Positions 19,043 to 27,368 of a stretch of 64,000 bases of DNA are shown here, one piece after another. This DNA is from Photobacterium malacitanum (GTDB taxonomy: Bacteria; Pseudomonadota; Gammaproteobacteria; Enterobacterales; Vibrionaceae), in assembly GCF_900185615.1 (NCBI RefSeq), contig NZ_FYAK01000001.1, positions 281,701 to 345,700 of the forward strand. Direction: 5' to 3'. Both the position numbers and the translations under genes were made by a program. The notes beneath the pieces are model-generated. The model was not told the DNA's origin, did not search any database, and saw only the letters and a list, made by a program, of their open reading frames with translations. Each line of letters begins with the position of its first letter. Position 1 is the first letter of the stretch.

Positions 19043-21049
19043 ATGCCAAATAAGATTTTAAAGCTTTCTACACTTGCGATTTTAATTGCTGCTGCCTCAC
19101 AAGCGAGTGCTGCTGTATATACGATTGTACCTGTTGATCAGAATAGTACATTAAACGATCAGCCTTATTTTAATAATGCGCAATCTGGTGCTCCACTTGA
19201 ATATTCAAGTACAGGCATTCAAGACTCAGGTACTGATGCGAGTTGTTTCACTGCAGATTGTAAAACTGAAGCTTATAACGTAACGAGTAAAGCAAGTCGT
19301 GGTACAGAAGGTACACCGATTGCAGATACCACGCCGTATAATCAAAATAGCCAAGACATAACAACGCAATCTCAATTACGCTACTATTGTGAAAACAATC
19401 TTGGTTATGGGATTTGTGATTCATGGGCTGACAATCAGTTTTTTGGACGTGATTATTCTGAAAATGATGTATGGAATGGTCAGGGTTTAGGTGGCTTACA
19501 GAAAAAACAAGCGGCTTGGATTAATGGCTATCATTCTAATACTCAAGGCTTAGTTGATGGTGCGCCTGTAAATACTTTTGCTGAAGATGATGCAAAGTAT
19601 GATGGCACGCAAAAACAGAATCTAGGTTCAATTGTTGCAAATACCACTGATAGTATTGTTAAAGGTGCTGTAGGTACTGATTTTGTTTATGGTATTACAT
19701 CATCGGCATTATTTGAAAACGCAACAGGTAAGCCAAGAGCATTTAGCAAACGTGGTTTTGTTAATGTAAATGATAAATCTGTTCAATTAGCACCTGTAAC
19801 GACATCGAATGAACTTGTTTCAAATATGGGACAAACTCAAGCGAATGATGCTGTTGCTATGAAGGATGGTAATCTGCTTGTTGTTGGTTCATCATCTTAT
19901 GCGCCAAGCTTTTATGCTCAAGATCGCGATGGTAATTTCCGTGAAGATTCGAATAAATTACCAAATGCCGATGATATATTAAAAGATAGCGCAAAAGATT
20001 TAGATTTTAATAGATTTAAGCAGTGTGCGATTAATCCATCTAATAATCTATATGCTAATTGGGAATGTCAATTTAGTACATTTGCTAACGAAGCTGCATT
20101 TTGGATCGTTGATGCTAATGGTACCAAGACATCGGTAGCAGCTAGTGCAATTACTGCAGGTAGTGGTAATAATCGTGCAGGGTTAGCTGTAATTGATAAA
20201 GACAATGATACGTTATCATTCCAAGCATCGGCACAAGCTGTTGCACTAAAGAGTGACGATACTCCAATTGCTGTTGGTTACTCTACTGCAGATGTTAGAG
20301 ATGACTTCTATGCTATGCAAGCAACTTACTTTACACCTAATGATAGTAGTTTAGCGTCATGGACTGCTACAGCAATTCCTGGTTTGGATATTAAGCCAGG
20401 TGATGATCGTGATTTTACTTACACGATGGCAAATGGTGTTAATAGTCATTCTGTGATTGTTGGTGATGCAAAAGGTAACGGCACAAAACCACAACGTGCA
20501 TTTATCTATCAAGTGGGTCAAGGTAATGCTAAATTCTTTGATCAACTAGCACCTTCACTGTTTTTTAAAGACTCAAACAGTAATGCTGCTGCAATCAATA
20601 ATAATGGTCAAGTTGTCGGTTGGGTTGATGCTGAAGCAAGTAATGGTGCAGAAGCGCGTCATCGTGCCTTTACTTATATCAATGGTGCAGCTCAAGGTCC
20701 GTTAACGACGGGTGGGGCTTGGATGCTTGATGATTTAACCAATGATGGCGGTGCTGCTAACTCTGTTGCTAACTCATACCGTATTATGAATGCAACGGGT
20801 ATTAATAATGCTGGCGTGATTTCAGCGACAGCATTCTATTGTGCTGGTGGTTATGAGAATTTAAGTAAACTTGCACATTGTAGCGGTACTGAGCAACAAG
20901 TTGTTGTTAAATTAGTTCCTAAAAATACCGATGCAGTCATTCAACCTCGTGCAAAAGATGAAGATAAACCGTATAAGCGCTCTGGTGGTTCTCTAGGCAT
21001 TTTAGCTTTGACAGCACTCGGCTTTATTGGTTTCAGAAGAAGAAAATAA
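19043..21049 (+). CDS. DUF3466 exported protein with GlyGly-CTERM sorting tail
   Basis: A 668-aa exported protein of the DUF3466 family, function unknown. The start at 19043 is chosen because AAAGGAA sits five bases upstream; a start further upstream would run inside uup. A signal peptide covers residues 1-24 (ending QASAA). The body carries repeated segments that mention names such as RAFSKRGFVN, QRAFIYQVGQG and HRAFTYINGA, each followed by I/V-N-N-x-G-x-V/I, suggesting an extracellular-repeat (HAF-type) propeller. The C-terminus reads RSGGSLG, then a hydrophobic helix, then RRRK. This is a GlyGly-CTERM signal, known to be processed by rhombosortase and linked to type II secretion. Confidence 0.9.
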   Translation: MPNKILKLSTLAILIAAASQASAAVYTIVPVDQNSTLNDQPYFNNAQSGAPLEYSSTGIQDSGTDASCFTADCKTEAYNVTSKASRGTEGTPIADTTPYNQNSQDITTQSQLRYYCENNLGYGICDSWADNQFFGRDYSENDVWNGQGLGGLQKKQAAWINGYHSNTQGLVDGAPVNTFAEDDAKYDGTQKQNLGSIVANTTDSIVKGAVGTDFVYGITSSALFENATGKPRAFSKRGFVNVNDKSVQLAPVTTSNELVSNMGQTQANDAVAMKDGNLLVVGSSSYAPSFYAQDRDGNFREDSNKLPNADDILKDSAKDLDFNRFKQCAINPSNNLYANWECQFSTFANEAAFWIVDANGTKTSVAASAITAGSGNNRAGLAVIDKDNDTLSFQASAQAVALKSDDTPIAVGYSTADVRDDFYAMQATYFTPNDSSLASWTATAIPGLDIKPGDDRDFTYTMANGVNSHSVIVGDAKGNGTKPQRAFIYQVGQGNAKFFDQLAPSLFFKDSNSNAAAINNNGQVVGWVDAEASNGAEARHRAFTYINGAAQGPLTTGGAWMLDDLTNDGGAANSVANSYRIMNATGINNAGVISATAFYCAGGYENLSKLAHCSGTEQQVVVKLVPKNTDAVIQPRAKDEDKPYKRSGGSLGILALTALGFIGFRRRK

Positions 21050-21073
21050 TTTAATAATTAAATTGTTTAATTG

Positions 21074-21108
21074 CAACGGGCTCACAATTTGTGAGCCCGT
21101 TTTGTTTT
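21074..21108 (+). terminator. Rho-independent terminator after the DUF3466 gene
   Basis: Stem CAACGGGCTCACAA / TTGTGAGCCCGTT with a T-rich tail. Confidence 0.92.
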
Positions 21109-21220
21109 TAGGCTTGATCAATTTCGAAATATGACCCATTTTTAATAAAGGAGTTAACACACTCCTGCATTACTTTATTGTAATGAAAGTACCAAACAGA
21201 TAAGGAATGAGGATCGAACT

Positions 21221-21394
21221 ATGAAGAGACAAAAGCGGGATCGTTTAGAACGCGCACAAGCTCGAGGTTATCAAGCCGGTTTGAATGGCCGTTCTACAGA
21301 TGATTGTCCGTACAACGGTACAGACGCCCGTACGAATTGGTTAGGCGGTTGGCGAGACGCAAGAGAGGACATGCAACAAGGTCTCTATAAATAA
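21221..21394 (+). CDS. rmf: Ribosome modulation factor
   Basis: A 57-aa basic protein that dimerises 70S ribosomes into inactive 100S particles in stationary phase. The first residues MKRQKRDRLERAQARGYQAG and the later WLGGWRDARED match E. coli RMF closely. The start has GGATGAGGA-like sequence upstream (TAAGGA, AGGAT). The gene sits beside fabA, as in E. coli, and ends before a strong terminator. Growth-phase control is expected from the family but no specific site was identified. Confidence 0.96.
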   Translation: MKRQKRDRLERAQARGYQAGLNGRSTDDCPYNGTDARTNWLGGWRDAREDMQQGLYK

Positions 21395-21425
21395 GATAAC
21401 CTCCCTCATGGTTAACCTTTCTGAT

Positions 21426-21454
21426 GCCCCTTAGGAGAAGGGGCTTTTTATTAT
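21426..21454 (+). terminator. Rho-independent terminator of rmf
   Basis: Stem GCCCCTT / AAGGGGC with an AGGAG loop and TTTTT tail. Confidence 0.9.
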
Positions 21455-21628
21455 GATAATTCATCAAATTGCTATCATATTTATAATGTTTAAATTATAC
21501 ACCTAGCTAGAAATGCAATCTTTTGTGTTAGCTTGTAGTTTATGCACTCAAATAAGATAGTATTTATAAGAAGCTATTTGATACTTATATTTTATAGTTT
21601 TTGCTGGTGGATAAATAATAGATAAGAT

Positions 21629-21661
21629 AAAAAAAGCCCTGAAGCGAACTTCAGAGCTTAA
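21629..21661 (-). terminator. Terminator of fabA
   Basis: On the minus strand AAGCTCTGAAG pairs with CTTCAGGGCTT (one mismatch), with a T-run after it, 20 bases beyond the fabA stop. Confidence 0.85.
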
Positions 21662-21680
21662 GTATCTAAATTGTAAAAAC

Positions 21681-22196
21681 TTAAAAGTTGTCAGTATCTT
21701 TAAACAGACCTACTTTAAGATCTTTAGCTACGTAGATTTCTTTACCGTCAACAAGTACACGTCCATCAGCCACACCCATAATAAGTTTACGGTTGATAAC
21801 ACGTTTAAGCTGAATATCGTAAGTTACTTTTTTCGCTGTTGGTAATACTTGACCCGTGAATTTAACTTCACCTACACCGAGTGCGCGTCCTTTTCCTTCG
21901 CCGCCTGACCAACCAAGGAAGAAACCAACAAGTTGCCACATAGCATCAAGACCAAGGCAACCTGGCATAACTGGATCACCAATAAAATGACAGTTGAAGA
22001 ACCATAGATCAGGATTGATATCTAATTCCGCATGGATAAAACCTTTGCCGTGGTCTCCACCTTCTGCAGAGATATTAACAACACGGTCAATCATCAGCAT
22101 ATTATCTACTGGTAGTGATGGAAATTCAGGACCGTATAGTTCGCTTTTACCACATGCAACTAGTTCTTCGTGTGTATAAGAATTCTGGCGTGTCAT
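21681..22196 (-). CDS. fabA: 3-hydroxydecanoyl-ACP dehydratase/isomerase
   Basis: Dehydrates 3-hydroxydecanoyl-ACP and isomerises trans-2- to cis-3-decenoyl-ACP, the branch point to unsaturated fatty acids. With the start at 22196 the protein is 171 aa, as in relatives, and the catalytic His is residue 70 (in CHFIGDP), as in E. coli. The catalytic Asp lies in GCLGLDAMW. An alternative ATG at 22205 would add three residues. AAGGAG is only 3 bases before that ATG and 12 bases before the chosen one, so the exact start is undecided. FadR/FabR-type sites were not identified. Confidence 0.95.
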   Translation of the reverse strand: MTRQNSYTHEELVACGKSELYGPEFPSLPVDNMLMIDRVVNISAEGGDHGKGFIHAELDINPDLWFFNCHFIGDPVMPGCLGLDAMWQLVGFFLGWSGGEGKGRALGVGEVKFTGQVLPTAKKVTYDIQLKRVINRKLIMGVADGRVLVDGKEIYVAKDLKVGLFKDTDNF

Positions 22197-22264
22197 TAGA
22201 ATCATTTACTCCTTCAAAAGTATGCTAGCAATTTAGCGTACACGTGTAAGCTAAACAACTCGGA

Positions 22265-23980
22265 TCAGTTCTGGCCCAACCAGTTAGAAATAGCAAATCT
22301 CATTCGATTAACAAAACCAACTTCGTTAGAAAGATCACCATGATGGAAATAATCAATACGTTCTTCAATTAAAGAGAGGATAGTTTCATCATCTTCATTT
22401 TCACTACGGAAAGGTTTGTTTGTAAGAAGAGGAATTGCTTCATCAACATTATTTACAGGCCATACGTGGAATTGTTTTGCTTTGATCGCTTCAATCACTT
22501 CATCATTTAGGCACAAGCTTGATAGATTGGTATGCGGTAAAATAACCCCTTGATTACCAGTAAGGCCTCGATGTACACAAACCTTATAGAAACCTTCAAT
22601 TTTCTGATTGATACCGCCAACGGCTTGTACACGACCAAATTGATCTACTGCACCAGTAACCGCAACTTCTTGATTGATAGGTTGCGATGATAGTGCCGAC
22701 ATAAGAGCACAAAGTTCAGCAAGAGACGCACTATCACCATCGACTTCAGAATATGATTGTTCAAAAACAATAGATGCTGAATAGGGAAGTGCTTGGTCTA
22801 AATCAAGTGCTGTAGCAACAAAAGCTTGCATAATCATCATGCCTTTTGCGTGAATATTGCCACCCAGTTCAACTTTTCGTTCAACATCGGCAATGTCTCC
22901 ATCGCCAAAATGAACCACACAAGAAATACGAGCTGGTTCGCCATAAGCACTTGGGTGACCAGGCATTTCGACGACGGTTAAGCCATTTACTTGTCCTATT
23001 TCTTCACCTTCAGTCGCGATTAAAACTTGGCCATGATGGATATCGGCAATAGCACGCTCTGGTAAATATGATTCTCGATACTCTTTGGCTCTTAGCGAAT
23101 CTTTAATATGTTGAGCTGTGATTGATGCGCCTTCAGACTCGACAGCAGCTTCTGACAACAGATTCAAGTGCCATAATGGGCATAAAGGCAATCGTGTTTG
23201 ATCTTCTGCATGGCGAGCACCTGCCTGTAATACGGCATGAATTGCATCAGAATCAGCAAGTGGTGGTAAACCATAGTGATGACTAATGCCTTTAATATAG
23301 CGTAAGTAATCTGTTAGTGTTGCTTCGTTCAGCAATAAGTCTTGTTCAAACTCACCATACATTGCCATGCCGTCACTTAAATCAGGCTCGGCAGTATCAA
23401 GTTCAGCCATCAGGTAACGCTCACCTATAATTATAAGTTTTACGTTAACGCTTTCTGGTGCTGGTAGATTATAAAGATGTTTATTTGATATTGGACGCCA
23501 TTCAAGTTGACCATCCATTAAAACATTTTTTAATTGTGGCCATAAGCTTGGATCACTTAAAATAGCGGTGATCGATAAAACAAGGTAACCGTTATGGGCT
23601 TGATGTAAGAGGCCATGCTTTAGTTGAGGCTGCGTTTCACCGCTTTTAGCTGGGTAGACTGCGCCAAAGAGCTTCTCATGAGTGACGTTGTCACCTGCGA
23701 TGATGATAGGCTGCGCTACGGTATTTTCATTATTGATGCTTGGCTTATTGATACTTTTTTTTAGCAATTCAATAATGTAGTCACGATATAAGGTGTTATC
23801 GGAAGCCGTAATGCGTAGAATGCGTGGCTGTAAATTCATCGCGGTGAAGCGGCGTACTGCATCTGATAGGCGAGATTGGAGAATGCCAACCAGAGTAGGG
23901 TTTAAATCATCATATTGATCTAAAACGTGCTGATATGGGCTGTAATCAGGAAACATGTTACGCCAAGATTCTTCATGCAT
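22265..23980 (-). CDS. lonH: Lon-like protease without an ATPase P-loop (YcbZ/LonH type)
   Basis: Member of the S16 Lon protease family resembling E. coli YcbZ. With the start at 23980 it is 571 aa. The C-terminal proteolytic domain has the Ser-Lys dyad: Ser417 (in VDGDSASLAEL) and Lys460 (in GGINQKIEGF). The 43-residue spacing equals that of Lon. The N-terminal half resembles the AAA+ part of Lon, but I see no Walker A motif, as in YcbZ. The frame extends upstream to a GTG at 24052; the start at 23980 is preferred because SWRNMFPDYSPYQ then aligns with the YcbZ N-terminus. It is 59 bases beyond fabA in the fabA-lonH-matP order known from enterobacteria. Confidence 0.9.
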   Translation of the reverse strand: MHEESWRNMFPDYSPYQHVLDQYDDLNPTLVGILQSRLSDAVRRFTAMNLQPRILRITASDNTLYRDYIIELLKKSINKPSINNENTVAQPIIIAGDNVTHEKLFGAVYPAKSGETQPQLKHGLLHQAHNGYLVLSITAILSDPSLWPQLKNVLMDGQLEWRPISNKHLYNLPAPESVNVKLIIIGERYLMAELDTAEPDLSDGMAMYGEFEQDLLLNEATLTDYLRYIKGISHHYGLPPLADSDAIHAVLQAGARHAEDQTRLPLCPLWHLNLLSEAAVESEGASITAQHIKDSLRAKEYRESYLPERAIADIHHGQVLIATEGEEIGQVNGLTVVEMPGHPSAYGEPARISCVVHFGDGDIADVERKVELGGNIHAKGMMIMQAFVATALDLDQALPYSASIVFEQSYSEVDGDSASLAELCALMSALSSQPINQEVAVTGAVDQFGRVQAVGGINQKIEGFYKVCVHRGLTGNQGVILPHTNLSSLCLNDEVIEAIKAKQFHVWPVNNVDEAIPLLTNKPFRSENEDDETILSLIEERIDYFHHGDLSNEVGFVNRMRFAISNWLGQN

Positions 23981-24175
23981 AAATTTATGATTTCTATTGT
24001 TACTGTGAAAAGATGTGCAGTATAAAGCAATCAAAGGGCTCATAATAGACACTTATCGTCTATATTTAAATTTCAATATTAAGGTTATTTAATATTGAGG
24101 GAAGAGATTGTTATTTTACCACTCTAGAGTTACACTGTAACAATCAGTCTAAATTGTTTGAGAATTATCAATCCT

Positions 24176-24637
24176 ATGAAATATCAGCAACTTGAGAACC
24201 TTGAAGCAGGTTGGAAATGGACTTATTTGGTTAAAAAATGGAAAGAAGGAGAGGCAATAACAAGCTTTGTCGATCAAAGTGAGGCAGATGTCGCTATAAA
24301 AATATTACTTGATCTTGAGCATGAGCCAACCAAAGTTATCGAGTGGATTGATAATAATATGGCCAATGCTTTGGAGAATAAACTAAAACAAGCTATTCGT
24401 GCTAAACGAAAGCGACATTTTAACTCAGAACAGAAGCATACAAAAAAGAAATCTATTGATTTAGATTACCGAGTTTGGGAAAAGTTAGCAGAAAAATCGC
24501 AAGAGTTAGGCTCAACATTATCGGATACTATTGAATACTTGATTAGCGAAAGTTCTCGTACAGAACAAGCCAGCCAAAAAGTATCTGATTTAAAAAATGA
24601 TCTAAACCAACTACTTAATTCAGATTCTTTTGAGTAA
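24176..24637 (+). CDS. matP: Macrodomain Ter protein MatP
   Basis: DNA-binding protein that organises the chromosome terminus by binding matS sites. With the ATG at 24176 it is 153 aa and opens MKYQQLENLEAGWKW, nearly identical to E. coli MatP. It then has IRAKRKRHFN and the ribbon-helix-helix KKKSIDLDYRVWEKLAEKSQ. The C-terminal coiled coil (about 125-148) is the tetramerisation part. A TTG at 24158 would add six residues but is not supported by homology. It is divergent from lonH. Its presence suggests, but does not prove, that the window is near the replication terminus. Confidence 0.95.
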   Translation: MKYQQLENLEAGWKWTYLVKKWKEGEAITSFVDQSEADVAIKILLDLEHEPTKVIEWIDNNMANALENKLKQAIRAKRKRHFNSEQKHTKKKSIDLDYRVWEKLAEKSQELGSTLSDTIEYLISESSRTEQASQKVSDLKNDLNQLLNSDSFE

Positions 24638-24702
24638 AATACTTTTTGATTTAGTCGTTGGTACTTCTCTTTCAGCTCAATTTGATTACTAGGGAGTGTG
24701 TA

Positions 24703-25008
24703 ATGGAATATGTTCTTTTATTAGCTATTGTCGTTGTTTTTCTTGTGTTCAAGGATCGACCAATAATGGTACTCGAGTTTAAAGAAGGTGAACTTATTAA
24801 ATCAAAAGGACAAGTACCAACGGGATTTCAGAAATCTTGTCGAGAAATTGCACATAAAGAGCCATTTACTGGGCGAGTTAAAGTATATAAAACACGATTT
24901 GCGACCAAGTTTGATTTTTCAAAAACAATTCCAAATAAAGTAAAACAACGTATTAAAAATGTTTTTCCGCATAATACTCCAGCATCAAAACGTGGAAAAA
25001 GAGCATAA
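24703..25008 (+). CDS. DUF3634 family protein with an N-terminal membrane anchor
   Basis: A 101-aa protein matching my recollection of DUF3634. One hydrophobic segment (residues 2-15) anchors a small basic domain with VLEFKEGEL, CREIAHKEPFTGRVKVYK and VKQRIKNVFP. The start at 24703 has GGGAG six bases upstream; the frame's earlier start codon lacks a ribosome site. It lies downstream of matP. The function is unknown. Confidence 0.85.
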   Translation: MEYVLLLAIVVVFLVFKDRPIMVLEFKEGELIKSKGQVPTGFQKSCREIAHKEPFTGRVKVYKTRFATKFDFSKTIPNKVKQRIKNVFPHNTPASKRGKRA

Positions 25009-25024
25009 TTAAAGTATTTAACAA

Positions 25025-25056
25025 TGAAACGTTACCTATAAAGGTAACGTTTTTAT
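25025..25056 (+). terminator. Rho-independent terminator after the DUF3634 gene
   Basis: Stem AAACGTTACCT / AGGTAACGTTT, loop ATAA, followed by TTTT. Confidence 0.92.
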
Positions 25057-25074
25057 TTATATAAAAGGTCATCA

Positions 25075-25479
25075 ATGATAACGCCTTATGCAAAACGATT
25101 AGTCAAAGGGGATGATTTACGTAATTCGCTGCTAGATATTGTTAAAGTGAATGATATTCAAGCGGGATCATTATTAACAGGTGTCGGATGTTTATCACAT
25201 GCTAATATTCGGTTAGCTAATGAGAATAATACACTTAATATAACGGGCCCCTTAGAAATAATAACGCTATCCGGGACATTAACTCCCCAACATATTCATG
25301 TTCATATTTCAGTTGCAGATAGGGAAGGAAATGTTTATGGAGGACATCTGATGCCTGGCTGTATTGTTTCTTATACTACTGAACTATGCATGGTCTCGTT
25401 TAACAATATGATTTTCTCTCGAGGCTATGATCCTAAAACAGGGTTTGATGAGTTAGTTATAAGTGATAAAGAGAATTAG
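25075..25479 (+). CDS. PPC/DUF296 domain protein
   Basis: A 134-aa single-domain protein of the PPC (DUF296) family, in plants fused to AT-hooks. The family core is visible: GDDLRNSLLDIVK, the SLLTGVGCLSHANI strand, the histidine-rich HIHVHISVAD and VYGGHLMPGC. Bacterial members form trimers and may bind metal through the histidines; the biological role is not established. An AAAGG precedes the ATG. It ends convergently with the next gene. Confidence 0.88.
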   Translation: MITPYAKRLVKGDDLRNSLLDIVKVNDIQAGSLLTGVGCLSHANIRLANENNTLNITGPLEIITLSGTLTPQHIHVHISVADREGNVYGGHLMPGCIVSYTTELCMVSFNNMIFSRGYDPKTGFDELVISDKEN

Positions 25480-25510
25480 CCCAAGAAGAAGAATAATCTC
25501 GGGCTATATT
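25478..25510. terminator. Possible bidirectional terminator
   Basis: AGCCC / GGGCT stem around a loop of about 18 bases between two convergent genes. There is a weak T-rich stretch (TATATTATTAT) on the right. It is modest compared with the other terminators here. Confidence 0.5.
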
Positions 25511-25511
25511 A

Positions 25512-25757
25512 TTATCGAATAGATTTTATTAATTCTTCTTTACTATTAATAAATGACGAAATTTTTTCTTTTAATTCAATAAGTTCTTTTTCTGCTTGTT
25601 GGCGTCGAAGCGTCTCTTGTTCTAATTTTTCACCTATTTCAACGGCTAAATAACCGCCTTTAATTAATGCTTTTGTTGTTACATTTGTTTCTGTCAGAGA
25701 TTTTAATGCTTCAATCATATAGTAATGCTGATCGATATCTCTAATAGTAATTGCCAT
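25512..25757 (-). CDS. Small coiled-coil protein, unknown
   Basis: An 81-aa protein that I do not recognise. It opens MAITIRDIDQHYYMIEALK; the second half (about 42-75) is a charged heptad-like helix (EKLEQETLRRQQAEKELIEL). The good ribosome site AGGAG five bases before the ATG supports a real gene. There are no cysteines, signal peptide or membrane segment. It is on the same strand as the toxRS-like pair upstream but lies after that pair's terminator. Confidence 0.65.
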   Translation of the reverse strand: MAITIRDIDQHYYMIEALKSLTETNVTTKALIKGGYLAVEIGEKLEQETLRRQQAEKELIELKEKISSFINSKEELIKSIR

Positions 25758-25847
25758 AAATACTCCTAATTGAATACTAATAATATCAATTAGATGATAA
25801 TGAGTGAACCACTAATTCTAATGCACTATAACTTTATGCTTTTGTAT

Positions 25848-25882
25848 AAAATAAAAGCCACATCAAATGGCTTTTATTATTT
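25848..25882 (-). terminator. Terminator of the toxRS-like operon
   Basis: Stem AATAAAAGCCA / TGGCTTTTATT around CATCAAA, T-rich on the minus-strand side, overlapping the end of the small anchored gene. Confidence 0.85.
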
Positions 25883-26294
25883 AATTAACTATTCTTTTGC
25901 CTAATAATACATTAGGGGCGTTATTATCGTCACAAAAAGAAGAGGTTCCAGATATATAAATAGCATTACCTGTGCGTAATGAATCAATAAAAAAGCTATT
26001 AAACATTAGCTGTGAATTATTTTTACCTATATGCTCAATACCTAATAAAAAGTAATGATTTTGAAAGCGTAAAAAGAAGCCATCAAAGCTGCTAGGGTGA
26101 GCATTTAATCCATTCTGTGAAAACAACATTGATGCATGTCCATCATTCAATGTTATTTTTAATGTTTCTTTTAATTCAATAGTATTTTTAACTGAGAACT
26201 CGTATGAAGCCTTGGTATTAACGGAGCTTATTATCGCCTGTACCATTAAAAATACGATCGCACTAACAATACCAATAAGCGCTTTATTTAACAC
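25881..26294 (-). CDS. Small membrane-anchored periplasmic protein, ToxS/TcpH-like by position
   Basis: With the GTG at 26294 the protein is 137 aa: a short cytoplasmic start, one membrane helix (about residues 5-24) and a periplasmic domain of about 110 residues containing FFLRFQNHYFLLGIEHIG. The frame continues upstream to 26342, but the GTG has AGGAAA six bases before it and overlaps the stop of the preceding regulator by 11 bases, typical of translational coupling. Topology, size and position are those of ToxS and TcpH, which stabilise their ToxR/TcpP partners. I see no clear sequence match to ToxS, so the role is inferred from context. Confidence 0.7.
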   Translation of the reverse strand: MLNKALIGIVSAIVFLMVQAIISSVNTKASYEFSVKNTIELKETLKITLNDGHASMLFSQNGLNAHPSSFDGFFLRFQNHYFLLGIEHIGKNNSQLMFNSFFIDSLRTGNAIYISGTSSFCDDNNAPNVLLGKRIVN

Positions 26295-27063
26295 TGCAAA
26301 TTTCCTGCTTAATAGTAGGTGAGTAATTAATAAATTGACCATTACTTACGCTAAATAATTGGTAGTAATTACATGATTTACTAATAGGGAACGCATACCA
26401 TCTGCTTATGCTACTGTTGTCATTCTGCAAGATAGCATTTTGAACGGGTTTAGGTAAATCAACGCCGTTATAAATAACTGGCAACCCCTCAACAGAAGTA
26501 GTGTCCATGAAAAATAAGAAACGATAACAAATTGTTAATGTTGCAAAGAAAAATAAAATTCCAACAAGAATTTCAAACAAGCTAATATTACATGTCCGTG
26601 GATCGTCTATCTTTACTTTATTTGGTAAGCTTAATGGCTGCTTATTATCTGTTTCTTCTTTTAAAATAATTGGCTGAACATTATTCTTATCACTAATAAT
26701 GTCATTAATTTTAGGTGGGTGAGAACCATCATCAATAAGTGCTGATTGTCTAATACAATAACCTAGTTTTGGCTCTGTGGTTATTATTTTATGCTCACCA
26801 ATTTTTGCAAAAGCTGTACGTAAGTTTTTGATTGCGACAGTTAAAGAATTGTTGGTCACAACTTTTCCTTGCCAGCATTCAGCTAATAATACTTCTCTAT
26901 ATATTGTATTATTCGCTTTTTCAGCAAGAAGAGTAAAAATTAAGGTTTCTGATCGAGAGGCTTTAATAAAAGCTCCGTCACTAATTCGCGTTATGGTCCT
27001 ACGTGCAAAATCAACATCGAAACGCCCAATACGTTTACAATCGTCGTTTACTTCATCGTTCAT
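26284..27063 (-). CDS. ToxR/TcpP-like membrane-anchored transcription regulator
   Basis: A 259-aa protein with a cytoplasmic OmpR-type winged helix (residues about 13-105: RIGRFDVDFARRTI, NSLTVAIKNLRTAF, IITTEPKLGYCI), a polar linker, one membrane helix (about 161-186) and a periplasmic tail of about 70 residues. The tail has two cysteines (Cys231, Cys256), the arrangement seen in ToxR and TcpP. This design lets an envelope signal act directly on DNA binding. It is cotranscribed with the small anchored protein that follows. The signal and targets are unknown. It is probably not the classical toxR, which in vibrios sits beside htpG (recalled). Confidence 0.85.
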   Translation of the reverse strand: MNDEVNDDCKRIGRFDVDFARRTITRISDGAFIKASRSETLIFTLLAEKANNTIYREVLLAECWQGKVVTNNSLTVAIKNLRTAFAKIGEHKIITTEPKLGYCIRQSALIDDGSHPPKINDIISDKNNVQPIILKEETDNKQPLSLPNKVKIDDPRTCNISLFEILVGILFFFATLTICYRFLFFMDTTSVEGLPVIYNGVDLPKPVQNAILQNDNSSISRWYAFPISKSCNYYQLFSVSNGQFINYSPTIKQEICSVK

Positions 27064-27368
27064 TTTTATTCTTATCTATCAGTTTTAGCTATAAAGCGAT
27101 AGCTAAATTGTCATCAAATACACCACACCGAAAACGGATAAAGCGTCTTAGTATTTTATACAAAACAGCTAAAGATGCAATTGTGAAACAAGTATAACCA
27201 CCATAAAATCGATATTAACACGATAGTTTGAATGGTTTTTAGGAACAATCTTTAAGATAACTATACCTTATTGTCTTAATTCTAAGTGTTTAGGTAATAT
27301 TTATTGACCGCTGGAATATGACATAGTCGATGGATAAAGCGAGAAAAATAGAGCATAAAGTAGGGAAG
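27064..27368. promoter_or_regulatory. Upstream region of the toxR-like gene
   Basis: 305 AT-rich bases between the regulator's start and the truncated transposase frame, both on the minus strand. No gene was found. It must contain the regulator's promoter. The part nearest 27368 may be the right-hand junction of the decayed insertion sequence. No clear inverted repeat was recognised. Confidence 0.4.

Noticed and set aside
23981-24052. Longer lonH start (GTG 24052 or ATG 24043)
   Set aside because: The extra residues do not resemble YcbZ-type N-termini and no ribosome site precedes them.
24158-24171. TTGAGAATTATCAA, a 9-of-10 FNR-like match just before matP
   Set aside because: It overlaps the ribosome-binding region five bases before the ATG, and MatP has no known link to oxygen control. 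In AT-rich spacers such matches occur by chance, so I did not list it as a site.
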